Below are positions 1 to 10,000 of a DNA stretch of 44,180 nucleotides, piece after piece; positions within the stretch are counted from its first letter, which is position 1; each line of letters opens with the position of its first letter. Both the position numbers and the translations under genes were made by a program. Origin of the DNA: Chthoniobacterales bacterium. Lineage in GTDB: Bacteria; Verrucomicrobiota; Verrucomicrobiia; Chthoniobacterales; UBA10450. The notes under the pieces were generated by a model that saw nothing but the letters and a program-made list of their open reading frames with translations, had not been told where the DNA came from and did not search any database. The DNA lies in the NCBI GenBank assembly GCA_003244145.1, contig QHBM01000123.1, positions 614-44,793 on the forward strand. The letters are read 5' to 3'.

Positions 1-630
1 CGTGCCGGTATCGAGCCAGATTTTCAGCTTCGGTTTCTTCTCGTAGAAATCGACCAGCCGAAGAATCGCGAAGTCGTCCCACCAAATCGAGGGCGACATC
101 ACGATCAGTTTCGTGAAAACCTCCGGGTACAAAACTCCGATCGCGAGCGTGACCAGCCCGCCGAGAGACGACCCGCCCAGCCCGGTGAATTCCGCTTCGC
201 GCCTGGTTCGATATTTCCGGTCGATGAAGGGCTTTAGCTCTTTGACCAGGAAGTCGCCGTACTGGCGGGCCAGGCCGCGGCTTCGTTTTTTGCGTTCCCC
301 CGTTTGGTGGTAAACGCCGCGGGTCGGCGCGTATTCGTGGATGCGGTCTTCCCCCATGTTGGCGACGGCCACGATGATGAGCGGCTCGATCAATTTCTGG
401 CGGATCAAATTCTGCGCCGTCTCATCGACGCCCCATTCCACGCCGCCAAAGGCAGTGGCGGCATCGAAAACATTTTGACCGTCATGGAGATAAAGCACCG
501 GATAACGCCGACTCGTCGATCGGCGATAACCGAGCGGCAGATAAACGAGCACGTCCCGGCGATTCTTGAGAATCTTCGAAGGGAAGTTCGCGTGGCGCTG
601 AATGTTTCCCGTAAGAGTTGGCGGCGGCAT
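1..630 (-). CDS. Putative esterase, alpha/beta-hydrolase (Esterase D-like), 3' end cut by window
   Basis: The minus strand reads through the left window edge, so the C-terminus is missing; 210 residues are visible. The start chosen is the ATG at 628-630. Upstream the frame stays open for about 90 nt to a TAA but offers no better ATG. The N-terminal part carries the 'VLYLHDGQNVFD' motif typical of the putative-esterase family (PF00756), in which the chain DGQN/F follows the central strand. The nucleophile elbow is G-S-S-L-G with the serine at residue 155. A strand 'KIWLDTGT' at the edge probably carries the acid residue. Family members are serine esterases acting on varied acyl esters, including siderophore esters; the substrate here is not predictable. 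The gene is divergent from a second esterase, with a 158-bp shared upstream region. The ORF is clear; the exact start is less certain. Confidence 0.82.
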   Translation of the reverse strand, partial: MPPPTLTGNIQRHANFPSKILKNRRDVLVYLPLGYRRSTSRRYPVLYLHDGQNVFDAATAFGGVEWGVDETAQNLIRQKLIEPLIIVAVANMGEDRIHEYAPTRGVYHQTGERKKRSRGLARQYGDFLVKELKPFIDRKYRTRREAEFTGLGGSSLGGLVTLAIGVLYPEVFTKLIVMSPSIWWDDFAILRLVDFYEKKPKLKIWLDTGT

Positions 631-788
631 TTTCGACAAGAGGTATGGTCGAAGAGATACGGCTTGTCCAACGGTGCTGGATGTTTCGGGCTTGGCAGCG
701 CGCGCGGCAGCCGCTTAGGTAGGGGCGATTGACCTCAATCGCCCGCGCCTTTCGGCAGCGCAAACGATTCAGGAAATTCCTGCCTGTT

Positions 789-1499
789 ATGAACGAACGC
801 TACATTCGCTGGTGGACGCCGCACTTGAGCCGCGAGTTCGAGATGCTCGCGTTCGGCAACGGCGGTGGCATTCCGCTCGTGCTTTTCCCGACTTCCTTCG
901 GGCGCTATTCGCAGACCAAGGATTTCGGATTGACCGACGCCATCTCCGGCTACGTCGATAGCGGCAAGATCACCATCTATTGTCCGGACTCAGCCGACCT
1001 CGACAGTTTTTACAACAAAGCCATTCATCCGGCGGATCGCATGCGCACCCACATGGCTTACGAGAACGTCATCACCCGCGACGTTTTCGATCTCGCGCGT
1101 CGCGAGTGTTCCTGTCACCGCGTGGCCGTCTGCGGCGCGAGCCTCGGCGCCTATCATGCGGCGAACATCGCTTTCCGGCATCCCGATGCCGTCAGCCATC
1201 TCATCAGTTTGAGCGGCGCGTTTGAGATCAGCGATTTCTTCGACGGCTATCACGACGAGAACATTTATTTCAACAGCCCCTACGAATACCTGCCGAACAT
1301 CTCCGATCCGTGGCGGTTCAACCACAAGGGGATTATTCTCGGCACCGGCGAATGGGACAACACGCGCCACGAATCGTATCGGCTCTCCGAGATCCTCAAC
1401 GCCAAAGGCATTCAACATTGGCTCGATGACGGAAGGTGGCGTGGCCACGATTGGAATTACTGGCGCGACATGCTGCCACATTATTTGTCGCTCATTTAG
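789..1499 (+). CDS. Esterase of the COG4947 type (alpha/beta-hydrolase)
   Basis: A 236-residue protein. The start taken is the ATG at 789 (MNERYIRWW); an in-frame ATG at 729 would add a basic, low-complexity leader that does not look like protein. The fold signature is an early hydrophobic strand 'IPLVLFPTSFG', a G-A-S-L-G nucleophile elbow with Ser118, and a C-terminal 'GHDWNYW' whose His220 fits the catalytic histidine. No signal peptide is visible, so a cytoplasmic enzyme is likely. It resembles small esterases annotated as PHB-depolymerase-like (COG4947). The ATP-grasp gene follows after 11 nt, so the two are probably co-transcribed. The link suggests a role in hydrolysing or processing an ester of a small peptide-like metabolite, but that is inference. 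No true substrate can be assigned. Confidence 0.85.
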   Translation: MNERYIRWWTPHLSREFEMLAFGNGGGIPLVLFPTSFGRYSQTKDFGLTDAISGYVDSGKITIYCPDSADLDSFYNKAIHPADRMRTHMAYENVITRDVFDLARRECSCHRVAVCGASLGAYHAANIAFRHPDAVSHLISLSGAFEISDFFDGYHDENIYFNSPYEYLPNISDPWRFNHKGIILGTGEWDNTRHESYRLSEILNAKGIQHWLDDGRWRGHDWNYWRDMLPHYLSLI

Positions 1500-1510
1500 A
1501 CCCCAAGCTT

Positions 1511-2476
1511 ATGAAAAAAATCGGAATCCTCTTTGGACAGGAAGGCAGCTTTCCACCGGCGTTTGTCGAACGCGTCAACATGAAGACCGGCGGCAAAGAC
1601 ATCATGGCCGAGTTCGTCAAGATGGACAAAGTGATCCAGGGCGAGCCGTCTGGATACGACGTGGTGATCGATCGCATCTCGCAGGACGTGCCGTTCTATC
1701 GGGCGTGGCTGAAGAACGCGGCGCTTACCGGCACCGCGGTCGTGAACAATCCGTTTTGGTGGAGCGCCGACGAGAAGTTTTTCAATAACGCGCTGGCCAC
1801 CAAGATCGGCGTCGCGGTGCCGAATACGGTGTTGCTGCCCTCCCATCAACTGCCGCCGGAGACGAGCGACAATTCCTTCCGCAACCTCGCTTACCCCCTC
1901 GATTGGGACGGCATTTTCAGCTACATCGGCTGGCCTGCGTTCTTCAAACCATTCGCGGGCGGCGGCTGGAAAAACGTTTATAAGCTGCACAATCCCGAGG
2001 AATTTTTCCGCGCCTACAGCGAGACCGGCCAGCTTGTCATGATGTTGCAGGAGGAAGTGACGTTCGACATGTACTTCCGCTGCTACTCGATCGACCAGCG
2101 CAACGTCCGGATCATGCCCTACGAGCCGCGGCATCCCTATCATCTGCGCTACCAGACGGAATGGCAGGCGCCACGCGAGATTCTCCAAAAGGTCGAAGAA
2201 GGCGTGCTGACGCTGAACCAGTATCTCGGCTACGACCTGAACACCGTCGAGTTCGCCATCCGCGACGGCGCCCCGCTCGCGATCGACTTTTGCAATCCCG
2301 CGCCGGACGCCGAGGTTGCGAGTGTCGGCCAGGCAAATTTCGAGTGGGTAGTCGAAGCCGTTTCCGATATGGCGATCCGCAAAGCGAGGGAGCACCAGCC
2401 CGGCCGCGATAATTTGAGCTGGGGTAAATTCCTTCAGGCGGCGGTGACGAAGCGGTCGCTGGGCGACCTGGCGTAG
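1511..2476 (+). CDS. ATP-grasp ligase family protein
   Basis: A 321-residue protein starting at the ATG at 1511, 11 nt after the esterase stop. It begins with a 'KKIGILFGQEGSFP' strand-loop like the N-domain of RimK/Ddl-type ligases. The ATP-grasp core shows 'PAFFKPFAGGGWKNV' (candidate ATP lysine Lys146 followed by a Gly-rich loop). Near the C-terminus 'LAIDFCNPAPD' supplies Asp259 and Asn262, matching the metal-binding D/E...N pattern of the family. ATP-grasp enzymes couple ATP hydrolysis to formation of an amide or peptide bond through an acyl-phosphate. The preceding esterase and the YbdK-type amide ligase at 13249 suggest a small amidated or peptide product. The substrate is unknown. The next gene is the ECF sigma factor, 88 nt away, which appears to begin a different functional block. 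Confidence 0.85.
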   Translation: MKKIGILFGQEGSFPPAFVERVNMKTGGKDIMAEFVKMDKVIQGEPSGYDVVIDRISQDVPFYRAWLKNAALTGTAVVNNPFWWSADEKFFNNALATKIGVAVPNTVLLPSHQLPPETSDNSFRNLAYPLDWDGIFSYIGWPAFFKPFAGGGWKNVYKLHNPEEFFRAYSETGQLVMMLQEEVTFDMYFRCYSIDQRNVRIMPYEPRHPYHLRYQTEWQAPREILQKVEEGVLTLNQYLGYDLNTVEFAIRDGAPLAIDFCNPAPDAEVASVGQANFEWVVEAVSDMAIRKAREHQPGRDNLSWGKFLQAAVTKRSLGDLA

Positions 2477-2564
2477 ACTCGCTGTTCTAGCTCGAATCTC
2501 CTTTGGGCCGGATCGATCACCCGCTGTTCTTGACTCTGGGTGACCGAGAAGGTCATCTGGACGA

Positions 2565-3320
2565 GTGGATCCCGAGGGAATAAAGGACGGTCGACATGCC
2601 GCCCGGGCGATCTTTGTGACCACGCTCTGGAGCCGCGTCATTCGCGCCGCGTCGCCGGCGGACGAGGATGGACGAGAGGCGCTTTCCAGTTTATGCGGCG
2701 ATTATTGGGGACCGCTCTATCACTTCGCGCGGCGGCAGGGACGCCAGCCCGATGACGCGCAGGACCTGACGCAGGGCTTTCTCCTCTCTCTTCTGGAGAA
2801 AAACGGGATCGCCCTGGCGAATCGCGAGCGCGGGAAGTTCCGCACGTTTTTGCTCGCGGCTTTTTGTCATTACCTCGCGAATGAGCGTCGTGATCGCTCC
2901 GCGCAGAAGCGGGGCGGCGGACAGGCCCCGGTTTCTTGGGACGCAGCGTGCGAAGAAGGCTTTCTGCGACAGGCGAGCCATCGGATTACGCCAGAGCTGC
3001 AATATGAAAAAACCTGGGCCCTTACGTTACTCGATCGCGTCATGGGTCGGCTGCGGGAGGAATATGAAAACGCTCATCGCTTGCCCCTTTACGAAACCAT
3101 TCAGCCGCACCTCTCCGGCGCGGAGGGCCGGCCTGGTTATGCGCGACTCGGCGCCGGGCTTGGCATGAGCGAGAGCGCGGTGACCGTGGCGATGCACCGA
3201 ATGCGGCGGCGCTACGGACAACTATTGCGCGAGGAAATCGCCAACACCGTGAGCTTACCGGAAGAGGTGGAGGATGAGCTGCGACACCTCATGCATGTCG
3301 TCTCGGTCACGGCGCAATAA
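2565..3320 (+). CDS. ECF-type RNA polymerase sigma factor (kinase-associated)
   Basis: A 251-residue protein with a GTG start at 2565. Region 2 is visible as 'DDAQDLTQGFLLSLLEK' (about residues 63-80), the usual core-RNAP and -10 contact segment. Region 4 is the C-terminal helix-turn-helix 'MSESAVTVAMHRMRRRYG' (about residues 204-221). It is somewhat longer than a minimal ECF factor because of an extended linker, as in the ECF groups that neighbour Ser/Thr kinases in Planctomycetes and Verrucomicrobia. No anti-sigma factor gene is adjacent. The kinase gene starts 51 nt downstream, so control by phosphorylation instead of by an anti-sigma factor is plausible but inferred. Likely targets include the giant exported protein two genes on. 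Confidence 0.9.
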   Translation: MDPEGIKDGRHAARAIFVTTLWSRVIRAASPADEDGREALSSLCGDYWGPLYHFARRQGRQPDDAQDLTQGFLLSLLEKNGIALANRERGKFRTFLLAAFCHYLANERRDRSAQKRGGGQAPVSWDAACEEGFLRQASHRITPELQYEKTWALTLLDRVMGRLREEYENAHRLPLYETIQPHLSGAEGRPGYARLGAGLGMSESAVTVAMHRMRRRYGQLLREEIANTVSLPEEVEDELRHLMHVVSVTAQ

Positions 3321-3371
3321 TTCTTTTCCGTGTAAGAATCGGGCGATTTCCGTTCAGAAACGAATGCCTCC

Positions 3372-6300
3372 ATGGAAACGGCTCCTCTTTCGCCTAACGA
3401 TTCTAAGTTCCTGCCGTCCCCGGCTGCACTCGTGCGCTGCGCCGTCTGCAGCACTCCGCTCGCGGCTGGCCAATGCCCGCGCTGCCTGCTGAGCCTCGGG
3501 AGCAGCTTCGGTCTGCCGGGCGACGAGGTGGCGGCGGACGATCTGCTCGATCCGATGCAAGTGCGTCGCTTCGGCGACTATGAGTTGTTAGGCGAAATCG
3601 CCCGTGGCGGGATGGGCGTGGTCTACCGCGCGCGACAGATCAGTCTCAATCGCGAGGTCGCGGTGAAGATGATCCTGGCGGGTGAGCTGGCGGGGGAGGC
3701 GGCCTTGCGTTTGTTCCAAAACGAGGCGCACGCTGCGGCCAATCTGCATCATCCGAACATCGTGCCCGTTTATGAAATCGGAGAGCGCGAGACGCAGCAC
3801 TACTTCACGATGCGCTTCGTGCCTGGCGGGCAAACGATTGCCGACTGGGCGCGCGGGCAGGGCGAAGATTATCGCGCGATCGCTGGGGCCGTAGCGCGGG
3901 TGGCTCGCGCGGTCGCCTATGCGCACGAACGCGGCGTGCTTCACCGCGATTTGAAGCCTTCGAATGTTCTCTGGGATCCTGTGGGCGAACCGCAGGTGAC
4001 CGATTTCGGCCTCGCCAAAGTCCTCGCCTCTGCTGATGGCATGGCCACCTTTTCCGCGCAGGCGCTGGGCAGCCCGAGTTACATGGCGCCCGAGCAAATG
4101 AACGGCCGCACCGCCGAGATTACGACCGCGACCGACGTGTATGGAATCGGCGCCGTGCTTTACGAACTGCTCGCAGGCAAGCCGCCTTTCGCCGGCGATT
4201 CCGCGCTCGAAACGATGCGCCGCGCGGCGGAAGAATCGCCACGTCCTCTGACGCGGGGCCCGAAAGATCTGCGCACGATTTGCCTGAAGTGTCTCGAGAA
4301 GAAACAGCCGGATCGCTATCGCTCCGCGGCCGCATTGGCCGACGATCTGGAGCGCTTTGTGCGGGGCGAACCGGTCTCCGCCGTTCCGCTCACCCCGCCG
4401 CAAGTCCTCTTGCGCTGGGCCGCGCGCAAGCCGCGGGTGGCAGCGCTGCTGGCGTTGTTCCTGGCCTCGCTCGTTTTCGGAATCACCGGCATCGCCTGGC
4501 AATGGCGCCGCACCGAGCATGCACGCGTGGCCCAGGAACGGGCGGTCAATCACTTGCGCTGGGAGGAAATCGCGCGCGAGGCCGGAACGGATGAAGCGCC
4601 GATCGCTCTAGCCAAGCTCGCCGCCGTGCTGCGCGCGGACCCGGGCCGCTGGCAGGCCGCGATGCTCGCCATGTCCATTGTCAATCAAGGCGCTTTTCCG
4701 GTGCTCGCTGGACCACCCGTACTGCCCGGGGTGAAATTGACCACGCCGCCGGCCCTCGCTCCTGATGGCAATTGGTTCGCCGTCGCGACCGCAGACGGAA
4801 GCGTGCGCGTTTGGGACGTGGCCACTGGCCGGGAGCGGCAGAAGATCGCGCTCGAAGCACCGGCTACCACGGTCGCTGTTACGCAAGGCCCGTTCGCGCT
4901 CGCCATTGCCACTTCGGATGGGAAGTTGACGGTTCATACGACACCGGAAGCGCCCGGCACTTCCCTCGCCCTCGCTGGCACGCAGGCGATTTCGAAATTG
5001 CACTTCTCTGCCGATGGCTCTCACCTCGCCACCCTCGCGAAGGATCGAGTGGAAGTCTGGAACTGCACCGAGCCGGCGTTGCCGCCGACCATCCTGCAGT
5101 TGGACGGCGAAATGCTCGGGTGCGCCATCTCGGCAGACGGCGCGCGGGTCCTCACCTGGACCGCCTCGCGCGGCGCGGTCTGGGACGTGGCCACAGGCCA
5201 GGAGATTTTCGGGGTGGCCGCGCGGAAGGATTTCCATCGTGGGGGCGCTCTGTCGGCCAATGGCAAACGCTTCGCCCTGCTCGATGGCATCTACGCGGCG
5301 CGGGTTTGGGACATCGATTCCGGACAGCAACTGGCGGACCTCGATCACCCGCTCACCCTCTTCCTCTTCGCCGCGCTTAATGCGGACGGCAGCCGCATCA
5401 CTCTCTCGGGAAACGCGAATGATCTCGCGGTTTACGACACCGTCTCGCACCTCGTTGTTTCGCCGCCGATGCAGCATCTTTATCAACCGAAAACACTCCT
5501 CGCCTCGAGCGATGGCCGGCGGACCGTCAGCCAGGGCTGGGACGGGCGCGCGTGTGTCTGGGACGCCACCTCGGGTCGTTCGGTTCTCGGCGCCATCTGG
5601 CTGGAGACGGGCCTCTCTGATACCGCGGTCGATCTCTCTCGCGACGGCAGAACCGTCTTGCTATACCCCGAAAAAATCCGCGGTACCCCTGGCACGATCA
5701 GCGTTTGGCGCGGCACGCGCACCCAGCCATCGCAGCGTCATTACATCGACGGTGCGCGCGATTTCTCCTCCAATCTCCTCAGCCCGGATGGCCGCCTCGG
5801 CTGCATCGGCCTCGGGCCGCATTACGGCACCCAGCTCTATGAACTTGCCACCGGACGCGTCGTGTTCGCGGCCCAGACGAAAGGCGACGTCTACATCCAC
5901 CTGTTCTCGCCGGATATGCGCAGCTACTACACCCTCACGGAAAATGGCTGGCTCTACGGCTGGTCGCTGGAAACGGGCCAGCCGCTCTGGCCGCCCAGCC
6001 AGCAACCCGGGCTCGTCCGAGCGGCGGAAATCTCGCCCGACGGCAACCGCATCATCGCCGGCTACTCCGACGGCCACATTCGCATCCACGACACCGCCAC
6101 CGGCAAAGTCGTGCGAACGTTGGACGATCCCCCGGAGACACGCCTGCTCCGTTTCGCCCCCGATGGCAGCGGGCGCTTCCTCGTCGGATCGAACCAAGGC
6201 GCCGCCAGCATCTGGCAAATGCAAACTGGCCAAAAACTCCACACCCTCACGGGACACACCGCCGGCATCATCACCGGCGGCTGGAGTCGCGACGGGAAAC

Positions 6301-6938
6301 TCGTCGCCACCGGTTCCTATGACCGGACGGTGCGCGTCTGGGATTCCGCCACCGGCCGGCCCGTTGGCCGCCCCATGCAGCATCTCGCCGGCATTTCCCA
6401 TCTCGAGTTCAGCCCCGATGGACGCCAACTCCTCACCGGCTCCCGCAACGCCACCGCGCGCCTGTGGAATCCTCTCACCGGCGACCCCCTTTCGCCGCCG
6501 CTCCCTCAGGCCAGCACCGTCCTCACCGTCCGCTTCACCCAGGACGGCGCCTGCTTCCTCGTGCGCGATCACCTCGGCTTCCAGTTTTGGGACACGGAAA
6601 AAGCCGAGCCCATCACCGTGCATTACTCGGAACCCATGGGCAGCGGCCTCGGGATGGACTCTGCACCCTGGCGCGCGATCATGTCGCCCGATGGCAAGCT
6701 GGTGCATCTCGGCATGTCGATGAATTACGCCGCCCTCTGGACCGTCTCCCAGCCTCGCACCTCCGTTCCGGCCTGGTTCCCAGATTTTCTCGAAGGCCTC
6801 GCCCTCATGCGCCTCGACTCCACCGATTCCACTCGGATCTCTTCCGGCGACGGCATCCTCGCGCTCAAAAAGCAGCTCCGCGCCGGGGGCGACGATCCCT
6901 ACGCGACCTGGGCGCGCAGAGTCCTGCAGGAGAAATAG
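3372..6938 (+). CDS. Transmembrane Ser/Thr protein kinase with WD40 repeats
   Basis: A 1188-residue protein, ATG start at 3372. Residues 23-38 hold a small CxxC...CxxC zinc-ribbon-like motif. The Hanks-type kinase domain follows (about 70-330): Gly-rich loop 'GEIARGGMG' (74-82), Lys99, catalytic loop 'HRDLKPSN' (191-198, Asp193), DFG at 211-213, and 'MAPEQ' at 238-242, so all catalytic residues are present. One hydrophobic helix at about 356-376 should span the inner membrane. The rest (about 440-1140) is a chain of WD40-type units with repeating 'SxDG....VWD' patterns, most regular at 'GKLVATGSYDRTVRVWD', predicted to form one or two beta-propellers. The topology implies a cytoplasmic kinase and a periplasmic propeller sensor or scaffold. 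It lies between its likely sigma partner and a giant exported protein. Confidence 0.94.
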   Translation: METAPLSPNDSKFLPSPAALVRCAVCSTPLAAGQCPRCLLSLGSSFGLPGDEVAADDLLDPMQVRRFGDYELLGEIARGGMGVVYRARQISLNREVAVKMILAGELAGEAALRLFQNEAHAAANLHHPNIVPVYEIGERETQHYFTMRFVPGGQTIADWARGQGEDYRAIAGAVARVARAVAYAHERGVLHRDLKPSNVLWDPVGEPQVTDFGLAKVLASADGMATFSAQALGSPSYMAPEQMNGRTAEITTATDVYGIGAVLYELLAGKPPFAGDSALETMRRAAEESPRPLTRGPKDLRTICLKCLEKKQPDRYRSAAALADDLERFVRGEPVSAVPLTPPQVLLRWAARKPRVAALLALFLASLVFGITGIAWQWRRTEHARVAQERAVNHLRWEEIAREAGTDEAPIALAKLAAVLRADPGRWQAAMLAMSIVNQGAFPVLAGPPVLPGVKLTTPPALAPDGNWFAVATADGSVRVWDVATGRERQKIALEAPATTVAVTQGPFALAIATSDGKLTVHTTPEAPGTSLALAGTQAISKLHFSADGSHLATLAKDRVEVWNCTEPALPPTILQLDGEMLGCAISADGARVLTWTASRGAVWDVATGQEIFGVAARKDFHRGGALSANGKRFALLDGIYAARVWDIDSGQQLADLDHPLTLFLFAALNADGSRITLSGNANDLAVYDTVSHLVVSPPMQHLYQPKTLLASSDGRRTVSQGWDGRACVWDATSGRSVLGAIWLETGLSDTAVDLSRDGRTVLLYPEKIRGTPGTISVWRGTRTQPSQRHYIDGARDFSSNLLSPDGRLGCIGLGPHYGTQLYELATGRVVFAAQTKGDVYIHLFSPDMRSYYTLTENGWLYGWSLETGQPLWPPSQQPGLVRAAEISPDGNRIIAGYSDGHIRIHDTATGKVVRTLDDPPETRLLRFAPDGSGRFLVGSNQGAASIWQMQTGQKLHTLTGHTAGIITGGWSRDGKLVATGSYDRTVRVWDSATGRPVGRPMQHLAGISHLEFSPDGRQLLTGSRNATARLWNPLTGDPLSPPLPQASTVLTVRFTQDGACFLVRDHLGFQFWDTEKAEPITVHYSEPMGSGLGMDSAPWRAIMSPDGKLVHLGMSMNYAALWTVSQPRTSVPAWFPDFLEGLALMRLDSTDSTRISSGDGILALKKQLRAGGDDPYATWARRVLQEK

Positions 6939-6995
6939 CCGCACCGGAGAAATTTTTTCAGAAAATCCGGTAAGGATTGCCGGCAGACCGTTCAG

Positions 6996-7002
6996 AAGGG
7001 GG
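6996..7002 (+). promoter_or_regulatory. Strong ribosome binding site that fixes the start of the giant exported protein
   Basis: AAGGGGG lies 4 nt before the ATG at 7007. It supports that start over the in-frame ATG at 6977, which would add ten residues in front of the signal peptide. Confidence 0.6.
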
Positions 7003-7006
7003 TGCG

Positions 7007-10000
7007 ATGAAATATAATTCCTGCAGCCTCAAAGCGGCGATTGCTCCAAAACTGGCTGCGTCCGGCCGCACGGCGCTTTTTGTTGCGCTCGTTCTGCTAA
7101 GCTTTCCGGTCTTCGCGGCGACGGCAGCGACGGTGACGTGGGGTGCTGCGACCACCATCTCGGGTGACAATGATGTGAGTAATGCCGGCACGCTCATCGG
7201 CGCGTTTAATGTCGGTGACGGAATAGCGAGCACGACGACGATTAACAGCGTGCCGTTTCAGCCTTTCAATGTGCCTAACGGCACCACAGCCCCCGTTAGC
7301 TCTGGAAATTTCACGCTCGCTTGCGTGGGGGGGGATTCCTTAAGCAGTGACAGCTCGACATCCAATTCGAATCCTTACGCCAGTCTTTCGTCATCTTACC
7401 GAACTCTGCTCTCGACCTATACCATTAGAGGCATAGCGCAGCCGATGACTCTCACCATGACGGGACTGACTGTCGGCAGGAATTATCAGTTCCAATTCTG
7501 GTCGCATGTCTCATTCAACCCACAGGGTGCGGCGAGCATAAAGACGACAGCAACCACCGGGAATAGCGTCACGGTCGAGGCGATTGCAGGCGTGGACGGC
7601 GGCGTGGGGCAGTTTGCGACGGGGACTTTTGTTGCGGACACGACGAGCCAGGTCATCACCTTCAATCCTGGGCCGGATAATCCCCTAATCAACGGCTTTC
7701 AGCTGCGTCAGGTAGAAACAGCTAGCCTGGTAGTCACTGCGACCTCGGATACGACTGATGTCGGCGATTTCCAGACGAGCCTGCGCGAGGCGCTCGCCTA
7801 CGCGGCAACCTTGAGCGGACTGCAGACGATCACTTTCTCCAACAGCACGGCAAATGGCGCCGTGAACTTCTACGACGGCGCCGCTCACACCATCACCCTC
7901 GCCGGCACACAGCTGGTGATCAGCTCGAGCGTCACGATCAATGGTCCCGGCGCGAATCTGCTCACCGTCTCGGGCAACAACGCGAGCCGCGTCTTTCTGG
8001 TCAACAGCGGAGTGACCGTCACGCTGTCGGGGCTGACGATAGCCAACGGGAGGGTGACAGATGCCAGCCCCGGCGGTGCCGCAGGCGGCGGCATTTTCAG
8101 CAACGGCGGCATATTGAATGTCGTGAGCAGCACGCTCTCAGGTAACACGGCGAGCAACAGCAGCTGCTGCAGCATGGTCAGCAGCAGCTACGGCGGCGGC
8201 ATTTTCAATAACGGCGGCACAGTGAATGTCGTGAGCAGCACGCTCTCAGGCAACATGGCGAGCAGCGACGGCAACGGTTTCGGCTTCGTCTACGGCGGCG
8301 GCATTTTCAATAACGGCGGCACATTGAATGTCGTGAGCAGTACACTCTCGGGCAACACGGCGAGCACTAGCAGCAGCAGCGGCTACGGCGGCGGCATTAA
8401 CAACACCGGCACATTGAATGTCGTGAGCAGTACACTCTCGGGCAACACGGCTAGCGGCTTCTTCGGCTACGGTAACGGCGGCGGTATTTACAACGGCTCC
8501 GGAGCGACTGTCAAAAACACCATCATCGCCGGTAACTTTGTTTCAGCCATAAACACCCGAGGACCTGATGTCGATGGTACTTTCACCTCACAGGGCTACA
8601 ACCTGATCGGTAATAATGCTGACAGCACCGGCTTTACCGCTGCGGGCGATCAGGTCAATGTCAATCCGATGCTTGTTGCATTGGCGAACAACGGCGGCCC
8701 GACCCAGACCCACGCCCTGCCCCCCGGCAGCCCGGCCATCGACGCGGGCGCGAGTGTGACGACGTTGAACGGCGCGATCACGGATACGGCGACGAGCGTC
8801 ACGGTTGCGGATGGCACGGCTCTCCCAGCCGGTCTCGTCATTCAAATCGAGAGCGAACAGATGCTCATCACCACGAACGCGAGTAACACTCTTACAGTTA
8901 CTCGCGGGGTAAACAACACCACGGCTGCGACACACGCGAACGGCACGGGCGTGAACCCAGCGTTCGATCAACGCGGCGCGGGTTACGCGCGAGTAGTTAA
9001 GGCTGGCACTTTGGCGAATCCGGACATAGGCGCGTATGAAGTGCAGTTACCGCCGCCGCCGCCGTTCAACGCCGCCACCGGCTCCGGGTTTAGCTACGCC
9101 GCGAATGCCGCGACCGTGACGCTCGGAACGCTGACCGGCGCCTCGCCTTCCAATGGAACCTTTAGCGGGCCGGGAGTAACGAACGGAACCTTCGATCCAA
9201 TGGCTGTAGGTCCCGGCGTTTATACGATTACCTACACGACCGCTCCGGACGCGTATGGCAACACCTCCTCAGCTACATTTACCATCACGGTCACGGCGTT
9301 AGCGAGCCCGGTCGTAGTAACCAACACCAACGACGATGGCGCAGGGAGTCTTAGGCGCGCCATTCGCGACATCGCCAGCAGCGGCACGATCACTTTCTCC
9401 AACAGCACGGCCAACGGCGCCGAGAACTTCTACGACGGCATCGCGCACACGATCACGTTGAATAATTCGGAGTTAGTCATCAGCAGCGATGTGACCGTCG
9501 CGGGTCCGGGCGCGAGTCAATTGACGGTGCAGCGCGACAGCAGTGCACCTACTCAATTTCGCATTTTCAACGTCACCAGCACCAATGCGATAGTGGCCCT
9601 TACTGGAATGACGATCACCGGCGGCAGCCTCAGCCAGGGTGATACCGGGGTCACTCCGGATGGCGGTGGCATTCGCAATTCCGGTAACCTCACCGTGGCG
9701 GACTGCGTGATCACGCAGAACGCGACTGCTTACACGGGCAGCGGGAGCGGGGGAAATGGCGGTGGCGGTGGTCTTTCGAATTATGGATCGTTGAACGTGA
9801 CGCGCACCTCGATCTCCGGGAATACCGTCTTCGGAGGCACTGGAGGAGGAATTCTAAGCGTTGGCCAATTAGTCCTGACCGCGTCCGACATCACCGGTAA
9901 CACCGCGACGAGCAATGACAGCGGCAGCAGCGGCAGCGGCCACGGCGGCGGCATCGATAACGAAGCAACAGCGACGCTCGTGAACTGCACGGTCGCAAAC

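Noticed and set aside
1496-2641. 381-codon minus-strand open frame
   Set aside because: Antisense to the ATP-grasp gene; no domain, low-complexity composition.
5661-6944. 427-codon minus-strand open frame
   Set aside because: Antisense to the WD40 part of the kinase; Gly/Glu/Ala-rich shadow.
8084-8490. Regularly spaced repeats that might suggest a CRISPR array
   Set aside because: Units are in frame, coding and of unequal length, with no 25-40-nt conserved repeat and unique spacer pattern and no cas genes.
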